Under the pieces are notes generated by a model, which was given only the letters and a program-made list of their open reading frames with translations, was not told the origin of the DNA and made no database searches. A DNA stretch of 64,000 nucleotides from HGM04593 sp964470845 (lineage in GTDB: Bacteria > Bacteroidota > Bacteroidia > Bacteroidales > Bacteroidaceae): NCBI GenBank assembly GCA_964470845.1, contig CAYYEL010000002.1:12071-76070 (forward strand), given 5' to 3'. The translations under genes were made by a program, and so were the position numbers. Below are positions 27,184-36,463 of this stretch, piece after piece (position 1 is the first letter of the stretch; each line of letters starts with the position of its first letter).

Positions 27184-27287
27184 TTCTGTGGCATTTTATT
27201 TTTAATGTGCGAAGATACAACAAACGAGTGAAAATTGTGTAAATGAGTGGCTGAAATATTTAAAGGATGCAGCCTTATTTTGCAGTA

Positions 27288-27327
27288 ACTTTAATGGCGC
27301 GAAGAATTTTCTTCGCGCCATTAAAGT
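27288..27327 (-). terminator. Terminator of the secreted hydrolase gene
   Basis: A perfect 18-bp stem (27288-27305 with 27310-27327), GC-rich at its top (GGCGCGAAGA), lies immediately after the stop codon at 27329-27331 of the out-of-frame sorting tail. That placement supports the idea that the tail is the real end of the hydrolase gene. Confidence 0.75.
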
Positions 27328-27328
27328 G

Positions 27329-27433
27329 TTATTTAATTATTTTCTTGCCATCCTGTATGTAGATACCGTTTGCAGTAGTATCCTCAACGGGGCGTCCACC
27401 GAGGTCGTATATTATTGTTTTATTTTTTTTTTT
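27329..27433 (-). other. Out-of-frame type IX sorting tail of the hydrolase gene
   Basis: Directly after the hydrolase stop, one of the other reading frames encodes NKTIIYDLGGRPVED and then GIYIQDGKKIIK before a stop. This is the usual C-terminal signature of type IX (Por) sorting domains: YDxxGR, GIYI and a lysine-rich end. The two frames meet at a run of 11 A residues (27423-27433 on the reverse strand). Losing one A would fuse them. Either a sequencing or assembly error, a real frameshift, or slippage at the tract explains it. Confidence 0.7.
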
Positions 27434-28832
27434 CGTCCTTCACATCTTTAATGGCTGTGGGGACTGCACTTTTGCTTGCAATATCAATGTCTATTGATGC
27501 GGGGAACAGACGCTCGGGGTCGTAGTAGAGGGCGCAACTCTCAATCATAGCCTTGAGGCTTGTACCCACCATTCCGTTGAAAATTTCATTGCCATTGAGT
27601 ATTACTTTTACAGGCTTTGTGAGGTCGAATAACTCCTCGTTAAGATAGATGGTTACGTTTCCGCGTGGAGCGTTGATGAATTTTTTTGAGAAAATCATTG
27701 GAATGCCGCCCAATGAATATGTTGTTGTGTAACGCACTCTTTTTACTGTAAGGTCTATGGTGTTGTTGTCCATCTTTACCTCGAAGCAACTGCGGTCGCT
27801 GTTTGTTATTGATGGGTTGACGTTTACCTTCAGGTTGTAGAAACCCTCGCGTTTGCGGCCGTACATATCATAATTCTCCCAATAGAAATATTTGGGGTGG
27901 GGGTTGCGTGTGAATTTTGCCAGCCACGGGGTTGTGGGACGATAGTCTATTCCGTGTCCGTAGCCGGGAATAAGCTCGATGTAGTGGTTGTAGTATCCGG
28001 GGTGAGCTGCTGCAAGGCTGTCGGCTGCATCAAGGGCGCTTTGTGTGCAGATGTTACGGCCGAATCCATCGTCAAGAGCACCGGTGCGCAACGAGAATGC
28101 TATATTCGCTACATTCTCCATAGGTGCATTCTGAAGGGGTTCGCCACCGGCCATAGGGCCTGCTCCGGCAAGATAGTCGGCATAGAATGATGCAAGGCGC
28201 TGGCTGCCGTATCCACCCTCGGAGATTCCAAAGAAGTAGATGCGGTTGGCGTCTATTGTGTCGTTTAGGAAGGCTAAGCGCAACAGTTTTTCCCACGCCC
28301 ACTGCTTCGACTGTATGGCCCAACGGTAATATTCGCCTGTGTTGGGAATTTGGGGTACCATATATACGGCGGGGCTGTAGAAGCGGCGCAGCGCAAAACC
28401 GATGCCCGTCTCCCACTCTTGGTTCTTGTCGCCCGAGCCGTGCATATAAAGGAATAACGGCAACTTGCCATCGACTTTTTCGGTGGTGTTTATTCCCCAA
28501 TAATAGGGCATTGTTGCATTGGGCTCAAGGTTGGCGGGGAGCTTCCATTTTCCCGAGTTTCTGTCCTCAAGCTGTCCCAAGGGGATGAGTTTTTCTTCGT
28601 CAAATTCCTCGACCGAGTTTTTCCACAAACTCCAAACGGCTGCGCGGGTCTGCTCGATGTTGTCAAGGGCTATGGGGGCATCCACCTCTATTGTGCCACG
28701 ATTCTGAACCAATGAACCTGCAAAGTAATTCTTAATTGCAGCTTCGTTTTCTTGCACTTTGTCGGCTGCACTCTGTGCCAATGTAGTGCCTGCTGCAATA
28801 AGCAGCATAATGCTTGTAAATACCTTTTTCAT
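27420..28832 (-). CDS. Secreted alpha/beta hydrolase (esterase/peptidase type)
   Basis: 470 residues from the ATG of MKKVFTSIMLL; a start 45 bp upstream is rejected because it would precede the signal peptide. Signal peptide about 1-19. The hydrolase core shows the oxyanion YMHGSG (129-134), the nucleophile elbow GISEGGYG with Ser204, an Asp in GALDDGFG near 254 and a His in GYGHGIDY near 293. It resembles poly(3-hydroxybutyrate) depolymerase or prolyl-oligopeptidase-like esterases; substrate unknown. The frame stops in DEKKK at an A11 tract, after which a type IX sorting tail lies out of frame. The full gene probably runs to 27329. Confidence 0.82.
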   Translation of the reverse strand: MKKVFTSIMLLIAAGTTLAQSAADKVQENEAAIKNYFAGSLVQNRGTIEVDAPIALDNIEQTRAAVWSLWKNSVEEFDEEKLIPLGQLEDRNSGKWKLPANLEPNATMPYYWGINTTEKVDGKLPLFLYMHGSGDKNQEWETGIGFALRRFYSPAVYMVPQIPNTGEYYRWAIQSKQWAWEKLLRLAFLNDTIDANRIYFFGISEGGYGSQRLASFYADYLAGAGPMAGGEPLQNAPMENVANIAFSLRTGALDDGFGRNICTQSALDAADSLAAAHPGYYNHYIELIPGYGHGIDYRPTTPWLAKFTRNPHPKYFYWENYDMYGRKREGFYNLKVNVNPSITNSDRSCFEVKMDNNTIDLTVKRVRYTTTYSLGGIPMIFSKKFINAPRGNVTIYLNEELFDLTKPVKVILNGNEIFNGMVGTSLKAMIESCALYYDPERLFPASIDIDIASKSAVPTAIKDVKDEKKK

Positions 28833-28969
28833 ATTTGTAATGTTGTTTTTTCGTGCTTTACGGATGCAAAATAACACATTTTATTGTAATAAAATTGCAT
28901 TTTATTTGTAAATATATTGTAAAAACTCAATTTTAGGGCTAAAAAGCCATATTTATCAAGAAAAATATA

Positions 28970-28977
28970 TAATTTTG
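28970..28977 (+). promoter_or_regulatory. Candidate -7 box of the SusC/D locus
   Basis: TAATTTTG followed by TGC matches TAnnTTTG. It would give a leader of about 100 nt before the susC-like ATG. No matching -33 element was found at 19-21 nt, and no regulator gene lies next to the locus. Confidence 0.35.
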
Positions 28978-29084
28978 TGCAATTTTTTAAGAATTATTAT
29001 ATTCTACGTTCTTATGATAGACTGCGGTGTTTATCGGTATTATTCTGAAATAATCACAAAAAAGTATTTTTACATATATTGAAG

Positions 29085-32024
29085 ATGAAAAGAAGAGTGT
29101 TTCTTTTATTTGTCTTGCTTGGCTGTGTGGCTATGCAAACTCTGTTTGCACAGAGTTATCTTGTGCGTGGTCGTGTGCTGTCGGGCGAGGACAATGAGCC
29201 TCTGGTGGGCGTTGGAGTTATGCAGGAGGGTACGTCCAATGGTGTCCCCACCGACATTGATGGTCGTTACTCTATTGAAATTAAAGCATCGGGTGAGGCT
29301 ACGCTTGTATTTACCTATATGGGTTACGTTACACAGCGCATTAAGGTAAAGGGTGCCGCTTCGGCGCTTAATGTGGTTATGGAGCCCGAAGCAATCGAGG
29401 TTGACGAGGTTGTGGTGGTTGCATACGGTGTGCGCAAGAAGGGTACAATTTCGGGTTCGGTTTCGACGGTGAAGGCCGATAAGATTGAGAGTGTGCCCAC
29501 TGTGGGATTCGACCAAGCGTTGCAAGGATTGACATCGGGAATGACGGTGATTGCAAATTCGGGTGAGCCCAGCAAGCCTGCGGTGTTTCAGATTCGTGGT
29601 ACAAACTCTATAAACTCGGGTACTGCACCACTTTTTATATTGGATGGAGTGCCCATCACAAGCAGCGATTTTAACACTATAAGTCCCAATGATATTGAGT
29701 CGATAAATGTGCTCAAGGATGCTTCGTCAACATCTATCTATGGTGCTCGTGCTGCCAATGGGGTGGTAGTAATAACCACTAAACGCGGAACATCTACTGA
29801 TAGGGTGGATGTAACACTGCGTACACAGCAGGGTTATTCGCAGCTGGCACACGGCAATTGGAATCTTATGAACACCGAGGAACGTATTCTCTTTGAGCAG
29901 GAGCTTGGCCTTGACGATGGGCAGGACTACGACCTGCTGCGTCTGACTGACATCAATTGGCTCGAAACGGTGTTTAACGACCGCGCCCGCCTGCAAAGCT
30001 ACGACCTTTCGGTTAACTATGCGTCGGACAAACTGAATTATTTTGTCTCGGGAGGATTTTTCGACCAAGATGGTATTGCGCAGGGCTCTACGTTCAAACG
30101 CTATAATCTGCGTGCCAACAGCGATGTTAAGACTGCCGATTGGTTAAAAATTGGTACAAACGTGATGCTTACATACGAAGAGGTGCAGCAGGCCGACGAT
30201 GGTGAATATTCACTGAGCAGTCCCATTTCGGCGTGTCGTTTTATGCTGCCCTATTGGAATCCTTATCGCGAGGATGGTTCGGTGGCATCGTCGTCGGACG
30301 GTAGTTGGACAGGTACTTCGCACAACCCCATTGAGTGGATGAATAATAATCCGGTCGTAAATAAGAAATACAAAGCACTGGCTGTTGCATACGCCGAGTT
30401 TACTCTTGTGAAGAATCTTACGATAAGCTCGCGCTTGGGTGTTGACTACACTCACTCTACTGCAAATATGAAATCTTACCCCGGCTTTGTGGGTAACAAT
30501 GGCATTGGTGCTGCCGGACGCAGCTCGTACGATGCAGTGAATCTTACAATTACAAACACTGCAAGCTATAATCTGAAAATAGACCGTCGCCACTCGCTTA
30601 ATTTTATGTTGGGACAAGAGGGAGTCGATTATCGTTCCGAGAGTTTCCAAATTATTACAAGCGGACAGAATAACGACGCTTTTACCTCGCTTGTCTCGGG
30701 TACAAGGGCTGTTTCGTGGGCAAATAGTTATTCGAGCCACGCGTTCCTCTCGTTCTTTGGTCGTGGTGAGTATAATTACAATGAAAAATATTTTGCCGAT
30801 TTGTCGTTGCGCACCGACGCCTCGTCCCGATTCGGTAAACACGGACGTTGGGCTACTTTCTGGTCGCTGGGCTTTATGTGGAATGTAAGAAAGGAGCGCT
30901 TTTTGCAGGGCGCAAGCAGCTGGCTCACAAATGCTCAGATTGCACTGAGCACGGGTACATCGGGTAACTCCTCTATTCCCGACTACGATCATTTGGCGCT
31001 CGTAGGCAGCGGTGCAAACTATATGGGCAGTGCCGGAATTGCGGCCATCAGTCAGGGCAACGACAAGCTTGGATGGGAGCAGCTGTGGTCGAATAACCTT
31101 GCGATTCATTTGGGATTCTTCGGCCGCGTTAATCTTGACATAGAGCTTTATCACAAACAGACGAGCAATATGCTTATGCTTGTGCCACAATCTTATGTGA
31201 ACAATGGATTCGGCACACGTTGGGATAATGTGGGCGAGATGGTGAACCGAGGCTTTGAAATTTCTTTGAATACCGATATTATCCGCACACGCGATTTTAC
31301 GTGGAACGTAAATGCCAACGCTTCGTACAACAAGAACGAGATTACAGAGCTTTACAACGGCCTCGACGAGTACGAGATTTCAAATACATCCACAAAATTA
31401 GTTGTGGGCGAGTCTATCGGACAATTCTATATTAACCGCTACGCGGGTGTAAACCCTGCCAATGGCGATGCTCTGTGGTACACCAAGGATGGCGAAATTA
31501 CAAATGTGTTCAGTGAGGGTGATAAGGTGTTGCTCGACAAGAATTATATTGCTCCGTGGCAGGGTGGATTCGGTACTACTCTCTCGTGGAAAGGCCTCAG
31601 CCTGAATGCTCATTTCAGTTGGGTGGCCGACAGATGGATGTTCAACAACGACCGCTTCTTCGAGGAGAGCAACGGACTTTACACTGCCTACAACCAATCG
31701 AAACGTATGCTATACGACCGTTGGAAAGAGCCGGGCGATGTAACGGATATTCCCCGATACGGTGTTACTCCGCAGATGGACTCGCGCTTCCTCGAAGATG
31801 CCTCTTTCTTGCGTCTGAAGAATATTATGCTCAGCTACACATTCCCGCAGTCTTTGTTGGCCAAGAGCAAGCTGCTCAGCAAGGCTCGTGTATATGTGCA
31901 GGCACAGAATCTGTTTACGTGGACAAAATTCAGTGGCATCGACCCCGAGTCGTCGAGCAACGTCTATAAGGCGCAGTACCCAATGTCGCGTCAATATACT
32001 TGTGGATTAGAAATTACATTCTAA
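29085..32024 (+). CDS. SusC/RagA-type TonB-dependent outer-membrane transporter
   Basis: 979 residues from the ATG; a TTG 6 bp upstream is rejected. Signal peptide about 1-23. The carboxypeptidase-regulatory-like domain (about 26-98) is followed by the SusC signature VDEVVVVAYG, a plug domain with GTNSINSGTAPLFILDGVP and SIYGARAANGVVVITTKRG, and a 22-strand-type barrel ending in a terminal aromatic strand (TCGLEITF). It imports large ligands with its SusD partner, powered by TonB. It lacks an N-terminal signalling (STN) domain, so no direct anti-sigma partner is expected. First gene of a nine-gene locus. Confidence 0.96.
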   Translation: MKRRVFLLFVLLGCVAMQTLFAQSYLVRGRVLSGEDNEPLVGVGVMQEGTSNGVPTDIDGRYSIEIKASGEATLVFTYMGYVTQRIKVKGAASALNVVMEPEAIEVDEVVVVAYGVRKKGTISGSVSTVKADKIESVPTVGFDQALQGLTSGMTVIANSGEPSKPAVFQIRGTNSINSGTAPLFILDGVPITSSDFNTISPNDIESINVLKDASSTSIYGARAANGVVVITTKRGTSTDRVDVTLRTQQGYSQLAHGNWNLMNTEERILFEQELGLDDGQDYDLLRLTDINWLETVFNDRARLQSYDLSVNYASDKLNYFVSGGFFDQDGIAQGSTFKRYNLRANSDVKTADWLKIGTNVMLTYEEVQQADDGEYSLSSPISACRFMLPYWNPYREDGSVASSSDGSWTGTSHNPIEWMNNNPVVNKKYKALAVAYAEFTLVKNLTISSRLGVDYTHSTANMKSYPGFVGNNGIGAAGRSSYDAVNLTITNTASYNLKIDRRHSLNFMLGQEGVDYRSESFQIITSGQNNDAFTSLVSGTRAVSWANSYSSHAFLSFFGRGEYNYNEKYFADLSLRTDASSRFGKHGRWATFWSLGFMWNVRKERFLQGASSWLTNAQIALSTGTSGNSSIPDYDHLALVGSGANYMGSAGIAAISQGNDKLGWEQLWSNNLAIHLGFFGRVNLDIELYHKQTSNMLMLVPQSYVNNGFGTRWDNVGEMVNRGFEISLNTDIIRTRDFTWNVNANASYNKNEITELYNGLDEYEISNTSTKLVVGESIGQFYINRYAGVNPANGDALWYTKDGEITNVFSEGDKVLLDKNYIAPWQGGFGTTLSWKGLSLNAHFSWVADRWMFNNDRFFEESNGLYTAYNQSKRMLYDRWKEPGDVTDIPRYGVTPQMDSRFLEDASFLRLKNIMLSYTFPQSLLAKSKLLSKARVYVQAQNLFTWTKFSGIDPESSSNVYKAQYPMSRQYTCGLEITF

Positions 32025-32037
32025 AAAAAGATGAGCT

Positions 32038-33567
32038 ATGAATAAGATAAAGAATTATATATTGATGCTTGCAGCCTCTGTGTGCATTGTTTCGTGTCTC
32101 GATAAATGCCCCGAGGATGCTGTCCTTGAGAACGAGGCTATTGTTACCGTAGAACAGGCCGACCAAGCAGTGATGGGAATATACTCGGCCTTTTTAAGCC
32201 CTGCGCTTTATAGTGGTTATCTGACGCTCTTGCCCGATATTCAGGCCGACTTTGTATATGCTGTCAATGGTTACACAAATACTTATGGCGACGTGTGGCG
32301 CTGGGATATTCTTGCTACTAACGCACAGATTGAGGCTGTCTATGGTGCGCTGTACGATGTAATCGGGCGCAGTAACTTTTTGCTCGATAATGCAGCAAGG
32401 ATTAGAACGACACTCACCGACGACAACCGGCTCGACCGTCTCGACCAATATTGTGGCGAGGCTTACTTTGCGCGAGCATTGGCCTACACCGAGCTTATAA
32501 AGCTCTACTGTAAGGATTATAAGAGCGACGAGGAGGCAAAAAACACGCTCGGCGTGGTGCTCACCGAGCATTATTACGAAAAACCGCAAATTAAGCGTGC
32601 CTCGCTCTACGACTCTTATCAGTTGGTGTTGAAAGACCTTGACCGTGCCGCCGAGCTTCTTGCTCTTGAGGACGACTACGACCCTACATATTTCGGGCCA
32701 CTATATAACACAACCTATTTTAATGAATATACAGTGTATGCCTTGCGTGCACGCGTGGCCCTTTATATGAGAGACTATGACGAGGCTATAAAATACTCGT
32801 CAAAGGTTATTGAGAGCGGATATTATGCTCTCTCAAGCGCTTCGCTCGCTTATAGCTCTTCGCAGAGTTATTACGACTATATGTGGACAAGCGACAACTC
32901 GACCGAGGTTATCTGGAAGATTGGCTTTACAAGTACCAATTATGGTGGTGCTTTGGGAACAATTTTCTTCAACTACGATTATACCTCTTTCAAGCCCGAT
33001 TATGTACCTGCACAGTGGGTGCTTAATCTGTACGACAGTAATGACCTTCGTGCACTCAGTTTCTTCCAAACTTATCAGACCGGTTACAGCCACGGCCTTG
33101 CTTGGCCTCTGCTTATAAAATATTGGGGTAACACCGACCTTTACAACGAAGCTCGTCTGCTCAATGTTTCGATGCCTAAGGTTCTGCGCCTTTCCGAGCA
33201 GTATCTGATACGCGCCGAGGCCTATTGCAACCTCGAAACACCCAACTACTCGTTGGCGTCAAAGGATATTACAAAATTGCGTGCGGCCCGTTATATGAAT
33301 TACGGAGGCTCGGCGGCGCTCAACGAGGCAACGGCTATGGATGTTATCGAGCAAGAGCGTGTTAAGGAACTTTATATGGAGGGCTTCCGTCTCACCGACC
33401 TCAAACGCTGGGGTAAGGGCTTTGAGCGCGAGCCGCAGAGCCAGTCGTTATCCAACGGCAGCAGTCTGAAAATTGAGGCGGATAATCCTCTATTTGTGTG
33501 GCCTATTCCTCAGCACGAGCTTGAGTCGCCCGATGCTGACATTGAGCCCAACGACAGCAATAAATAA
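32038..33567 (+). CDS. SusD/RagB-type surface lipoprotein
   Basis: 509 residues. Lipoprotein signal with lipobox VSC at residue 20. The body is the helical SusD fold: NEAIVTVEQADQAVMGIYSA, ARALAYTELIKLY in a TPR helix, and the C-terminal ERVKELYMEGFRLTDLKRWGKG motif that is nearly diagnostic. It forms the hinged lid on the SusC transporter and binds ligand at the surface. It starts 13 bp after susC. Confidence 0.96.
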   Translation: MNKIKNYILMLAASVCIVSCLDKCPEDAVLENEAIVTVEQADQAVMGIYSAFLSPALYSGYLTLLPDIQADFVYAVNGYTNTYGDVWRWDILATNAQIEAVYGALYDVIGRSNFLLDNAARIRTTLTDDNRLDRLDQYCGEAYFARALAYTELIKLYCKDYKSDEEAKNTLGVVLTEHYYEKPQIKRASLYDSYQLVLKDLDRAAELLALEDDYDPTYFGPLYNTTYFNEYTVYALRARVALYMRDYDEAIKYSSKVIESGYYALSSASLAYSSSQSYYDYMWTSDNSTEVIWKIGFTSTNYGGALGTIFFNYDYTSFKPDYVPAQWVLNLYDSNDLRALSFFQTYQTGYSHGLAWPLLIKYWGNTDLYNEARLLNVSMPKVLRLSEQYLIRAEAYCNLETPNYSLASKDITKLRAARYMNYGGSAALNEATAMDVIEQERVKELYMEGFRLTDLKRWGKGFEREPQSQSLSNGSSLKIEADNPLFVWPIPQHELESPDADIEPNDSNK

Positions 33568-33591
33568 ACAGGAACAATAGAATAATACTAT

Positions 33592-34488
33592 ATGAAGAAG
33601 ATAATAACGAAATTGTGTGCTGTTGCAGCGTTGCTCATCTCGGTGGCAGCCTGCGATGCAGAATATACAACATACAGCGGCCCCGACTATGTGATGTTCT
33701 CTGACACAATGTATGTGTTCCCGGTACAGAACAGTGAGGAGTATTTTGAAATTCCTGTCGCTGCAACACAGACGTGTGGCTACGACCGCACCGTGGCCGT
33801 CGAGATTGTCGAAAAGGCTACAAATGCCATCGAAGGCCGACATTTTACCCTTGAGCAGAATACTGTTACCATCAAGGCCGGCGAGCGTGTGGGAATGTTA
33901 CGTATGCGCGGATTCCACGAGAATATAGATGTTTACGACTCGTTGGGCGTTACTCTTAATCTGCTCGTTGACAAGGATAGCGAGTGGGGTCTTTATGGCA
34001 CACGTGCACAAGTAGAGCTGCGCAAGGCCTGCCCATTCGACATAAACGCATTTACAGGCTACTGTGTTGTGTCATCTACCTACATTATGAATTATATGAC
34101 AAATATAGATATGCGCCTTATTCGTAGCGAGGTTGACCCCGAACGCGAGAACACCATAATAATGCGCAACTATTTTTACGATGGTTACGACCTTAGAATT
34201 GAATTTGAGACGGATGATATTCTGAATCCGCTCATCAAAATGGACGACCAAAAATTTGCAGCCACAGCCGAGGCTTTCAGTACAATCTATGGCGATGGGT
34301 ATATTATGGCACGCAACGCTCCCGAATATACATCGTATTACAGCAGTTGCGAGAAATTTATCTTCCAATATATGACACTCTATGTGCCGGGAATGGCCGA
34401 GGGTAGCAATGTGGTAGGTACTTTTATAAACGCTGTCGAGTGGATAAGCGACGATGAGGCTGCCAAGCTCATTGAGCAGGGGTATTGA
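33592..34488 (+). CDS. Surface lipoprotein, DUF4843/DUF4984-like
   Basis: 298 residues. Lipobox VAAC (cysteine 21). The N-terminal half (about 25-145) is a beta-sandwich like DUF4843 (SGPDYVMFSDTMYVFPVQNSE, IEGRHFTLEQNTVTIKAGE), and the second half resembles DUF4984, found with SusC/D pairs. Family assignment is from memory of these patterns. In the position of a SusE-like accessory ligand-binding protein. Function unknown. Confidence 0.75.
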   Translation: MKKIITKLCAVAALLISVAACDAEYTTYSGPDYVMFSDTMYVFPVQNSEEYFEIPVAATQTCGYDRTVAVEIVEKATNAIEGRHFTLEQNTVTIKAGERVGMLRMRGFHENIDVYDSLGVTLNLLVDKDSEWGLYGTRAQVELRKACPFDINAFTGYCVVSSTYIMNYMTNIDMRLIRSEVDPERENTIIMRNYFYDGYDLRIEFETDDILNPLIKMDDQKFAATAEAFSTIYGDGYIMARNAPEYTSYYSSCEKFIFQYMTLYVPGMAEGSNVVGTFINAVEWISDDEAAKLIEQGY

Positions 34489-34531
34489 TTGTTTTTCGGT
34501 TGCTTGATTTCTAAAAAAAAGTATAAAAACA

Positions 34532-36442
34532 ATGTATATGAAAAGATTTAAAGAGTGGACGCTTGTCTCTTTGATGCTGGTTGCCGCTGTTGCCTTTGCA
34601 GCCTGCTCGGACGACGACAAGGAGGCGCTTGAGCCTTTAACGCCCATCTTCGATAAGCCTCTTGAGTTGCAGTGCAAGGAGGGAGGGCTTGAGAAAATTG
34701 ATTTTAATTCGGTATCGGCGTGGAGCATTGCATCGGACGCTATATGGTGCACGCTCTCGACCGACGGTGTAACCTTTGCTCACGATATTATGGGCAGTGC
34801 AGGCGAGGCTGCAATCTACATAAAGATAGGCGGCGAGGCACAACAGTTTACTCAGAGTGTGGCAACGCTTACAATGATGCGTCGTGGCGTCAAGGAGACA
34901 ATTGCGACCATCTATCGCAGCCCTATGGATTACACTCTGCGTGTTGTGGGTGCCGATGGCGAGGAGTACAATTCAATAGCACTCTCGTCCAACGGTGTAC
35001 TTGAATTTTCGGTCGAGGCTAATTTCGATTTTGGAGTTTCGGAAAAACCTCTTTGGATAGATGAATTCAGCGTAACAACCGATGAGAATAATGCTCGTCG
35101 TCGCACATTCCGTGTGAGTGTGAGTGAGAGTTTCGAGCCTGTACCTTGTAAGGATGTAATCACATTCTTCAACAGCGACAGCACTGCAACATTCCCCTAC
35201 GATATTACCTATACGGGAATGGACGCCAAGAGAATAAAAATAGATGGCGAGAATCCTTGGGGCTGGAATCTTTCGGCCGACGGTATGTTGTTCAGTACCG
35301 TGAATGCAATGTCGGGCGATTCGCTGTTTTACAACGGCTCTGTGCCCTACAAGGTAACGACACTCAACTACGACAATCGCTATTTGTGCCTGAGCGAGGG
35401 CGAGGATAGCACACTGTACCTTATGCAGCCCGAGGATAGTTGGTTGATGGTCTCTGTTGCTCCCGAGGATGCTTCACAGGTGAGTATCAGTGGTGCTCCC
35501 TTTCCTGCCGAGACCGAGGGACAGCGTAAAGGTTATGTGGTTGCAGTGCCTGCTGCCACATACGATAGTATAATGGCTCTTTATAACAGCCTTAAAGATG
35601 TCTCTTTCATCGACTCAATATATAACAATGTAATGATAGAGGTAACACAGGTGAGCGACTATGTAGATACAAGCAAGGGCTTTACAGTGATGCAGAGTAT
35701 GATTACCGAGCTCGATTGTTTCGAGGAGAGCAACCCTGATATGCTGTCGATGCTTAAAGAGAAATTCGACCTCGATAAAGTTTATTCTGTGCAGGCCGAC
35801 GCCGGCGTATATTTGCAGGTGTTCCCTCACCTGAGGGAGTCTCATTGGGAGGCGTGGAGTAAAGAGGCTACATTAGTTCTCGACGCTGATGGTAACGCAC
35901 TCTCTTGGGAGGATGTCAACCTTGAAATTGCAATGGATGCCGAGGACAATTATTATATCTCGCTCAAGAGCCTGACCGAGCCCATTGTGCTTGTTCTGCG
36001 TGGGGTAAATGGTAAATATCTGAAGGCGCTTGTGATAAAGTCGGATATTACCCTCGACCCGGGTACAGGATTCGATATTCTTTATATGATGATTCAGAAA
36101 GTCTCTTGTTCGCTTGAGACTGATATGGAGCTTGCCGCATATATCATCGAACGCTTCGGAACAAAAGAAATTTATACTGTAAGCTCACGTGTGGGACGTG
36201 TGTTGCAGGTATTCCCCCATTTAACCGACGATGTGTGGGAGGGTGGAAGCATCGACGCTATCTGCATAGTAGATACCGAGGGTAACGATATTCCGCTTAA
36301 AGATGTCTCGTACGAGGTGGCTATGAACGACGAGGAGGCCTACTACGCAAGCGTAAAGGTAAAAAAGACACCTTATATAGTGGTATTCCTCTCGCGCGAC
36401 GGTAAAGGATTAAAAGCGTTGGTTGTAAGGCCGCAGAGTTAA
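34532..36442 (+). CDS. Surface lipoprotein with two tandem LQVFPHL domains
   Basis: 636 residues; a second ATG 6 bp downstream is an equal start. Lipobox FAAC followed by SDDDKE, an acidic surface-export signal. BACON-like beta-sandwich modules occupy about 40-210. The C-terminal half is a tandem duplication, about 383-504 and 514-635: both copies have a YSV/YTV strand, LQVFPHL, an 'E-A-M' strand before a tyrosine pair (DNYYISLK and EAYYASVK) and end in LKALV. Resembles Bacteroides lipoproteins labelled DUF5003; not certain. Function unknown, presumed ligand binding with the SusC/D complex. Confidence 0.75.
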   Translation: MYMKRFKEWTLVSLMLVAAVAFAACSDDDKEALEPLTPIFDKPLELQCKEGGLEKIDFNSVSAWSIASDAIWCTLSTDGVTFAHDIMGSAGEAAIYIKIGGEAQQFTQSVATLTMMRRGVKETIATIYRSPMDYTLRVVGADGEEYNSIALSSNGVLEFSVEANFDFGVSEKPLWIDEFSVTTDENNARRRTFRVSVSESFEPVPCKDVITFFNSDSTATFPYDITYTGMDAKRIKIDGENPWGWNLSADGMLFSTVNAMSGDSLFYNGSVPYKVTTLNYDNRYLCLSEGEDSTLYLMQPEDSWLMVSVAPEDASQVSISGAPFPAETEGQRKGYVVAVPAATYDSIMALYNSLKDVSFIDSIYNNVMIEVTQVSDYVDTSKGFTVMQSMITELDCFEESNPDMLSMLKEKFDLDKVYSVQADAGVYLQVFPHLRESHWEAWSKEATLVLDADGNALSWEDVNLEIAMDAEDNYYISLKSLTEPIVLVLRGVNGKYLKALVIKSDITLDPGTGFDILYMMIQKVSCSLETDMELAAYIIERFGTKEIYTVSSRVGRVLQVFPHLTDDVWEGGSIDAICIVDTEGNDIPLKDVSYEVAMNDEEAYYASVKVKKTPYIVVFLSRDGKGLKALVVRPQS

Positions 36443-36463
36443 TTGTTGTAAAAAACTATCAAG

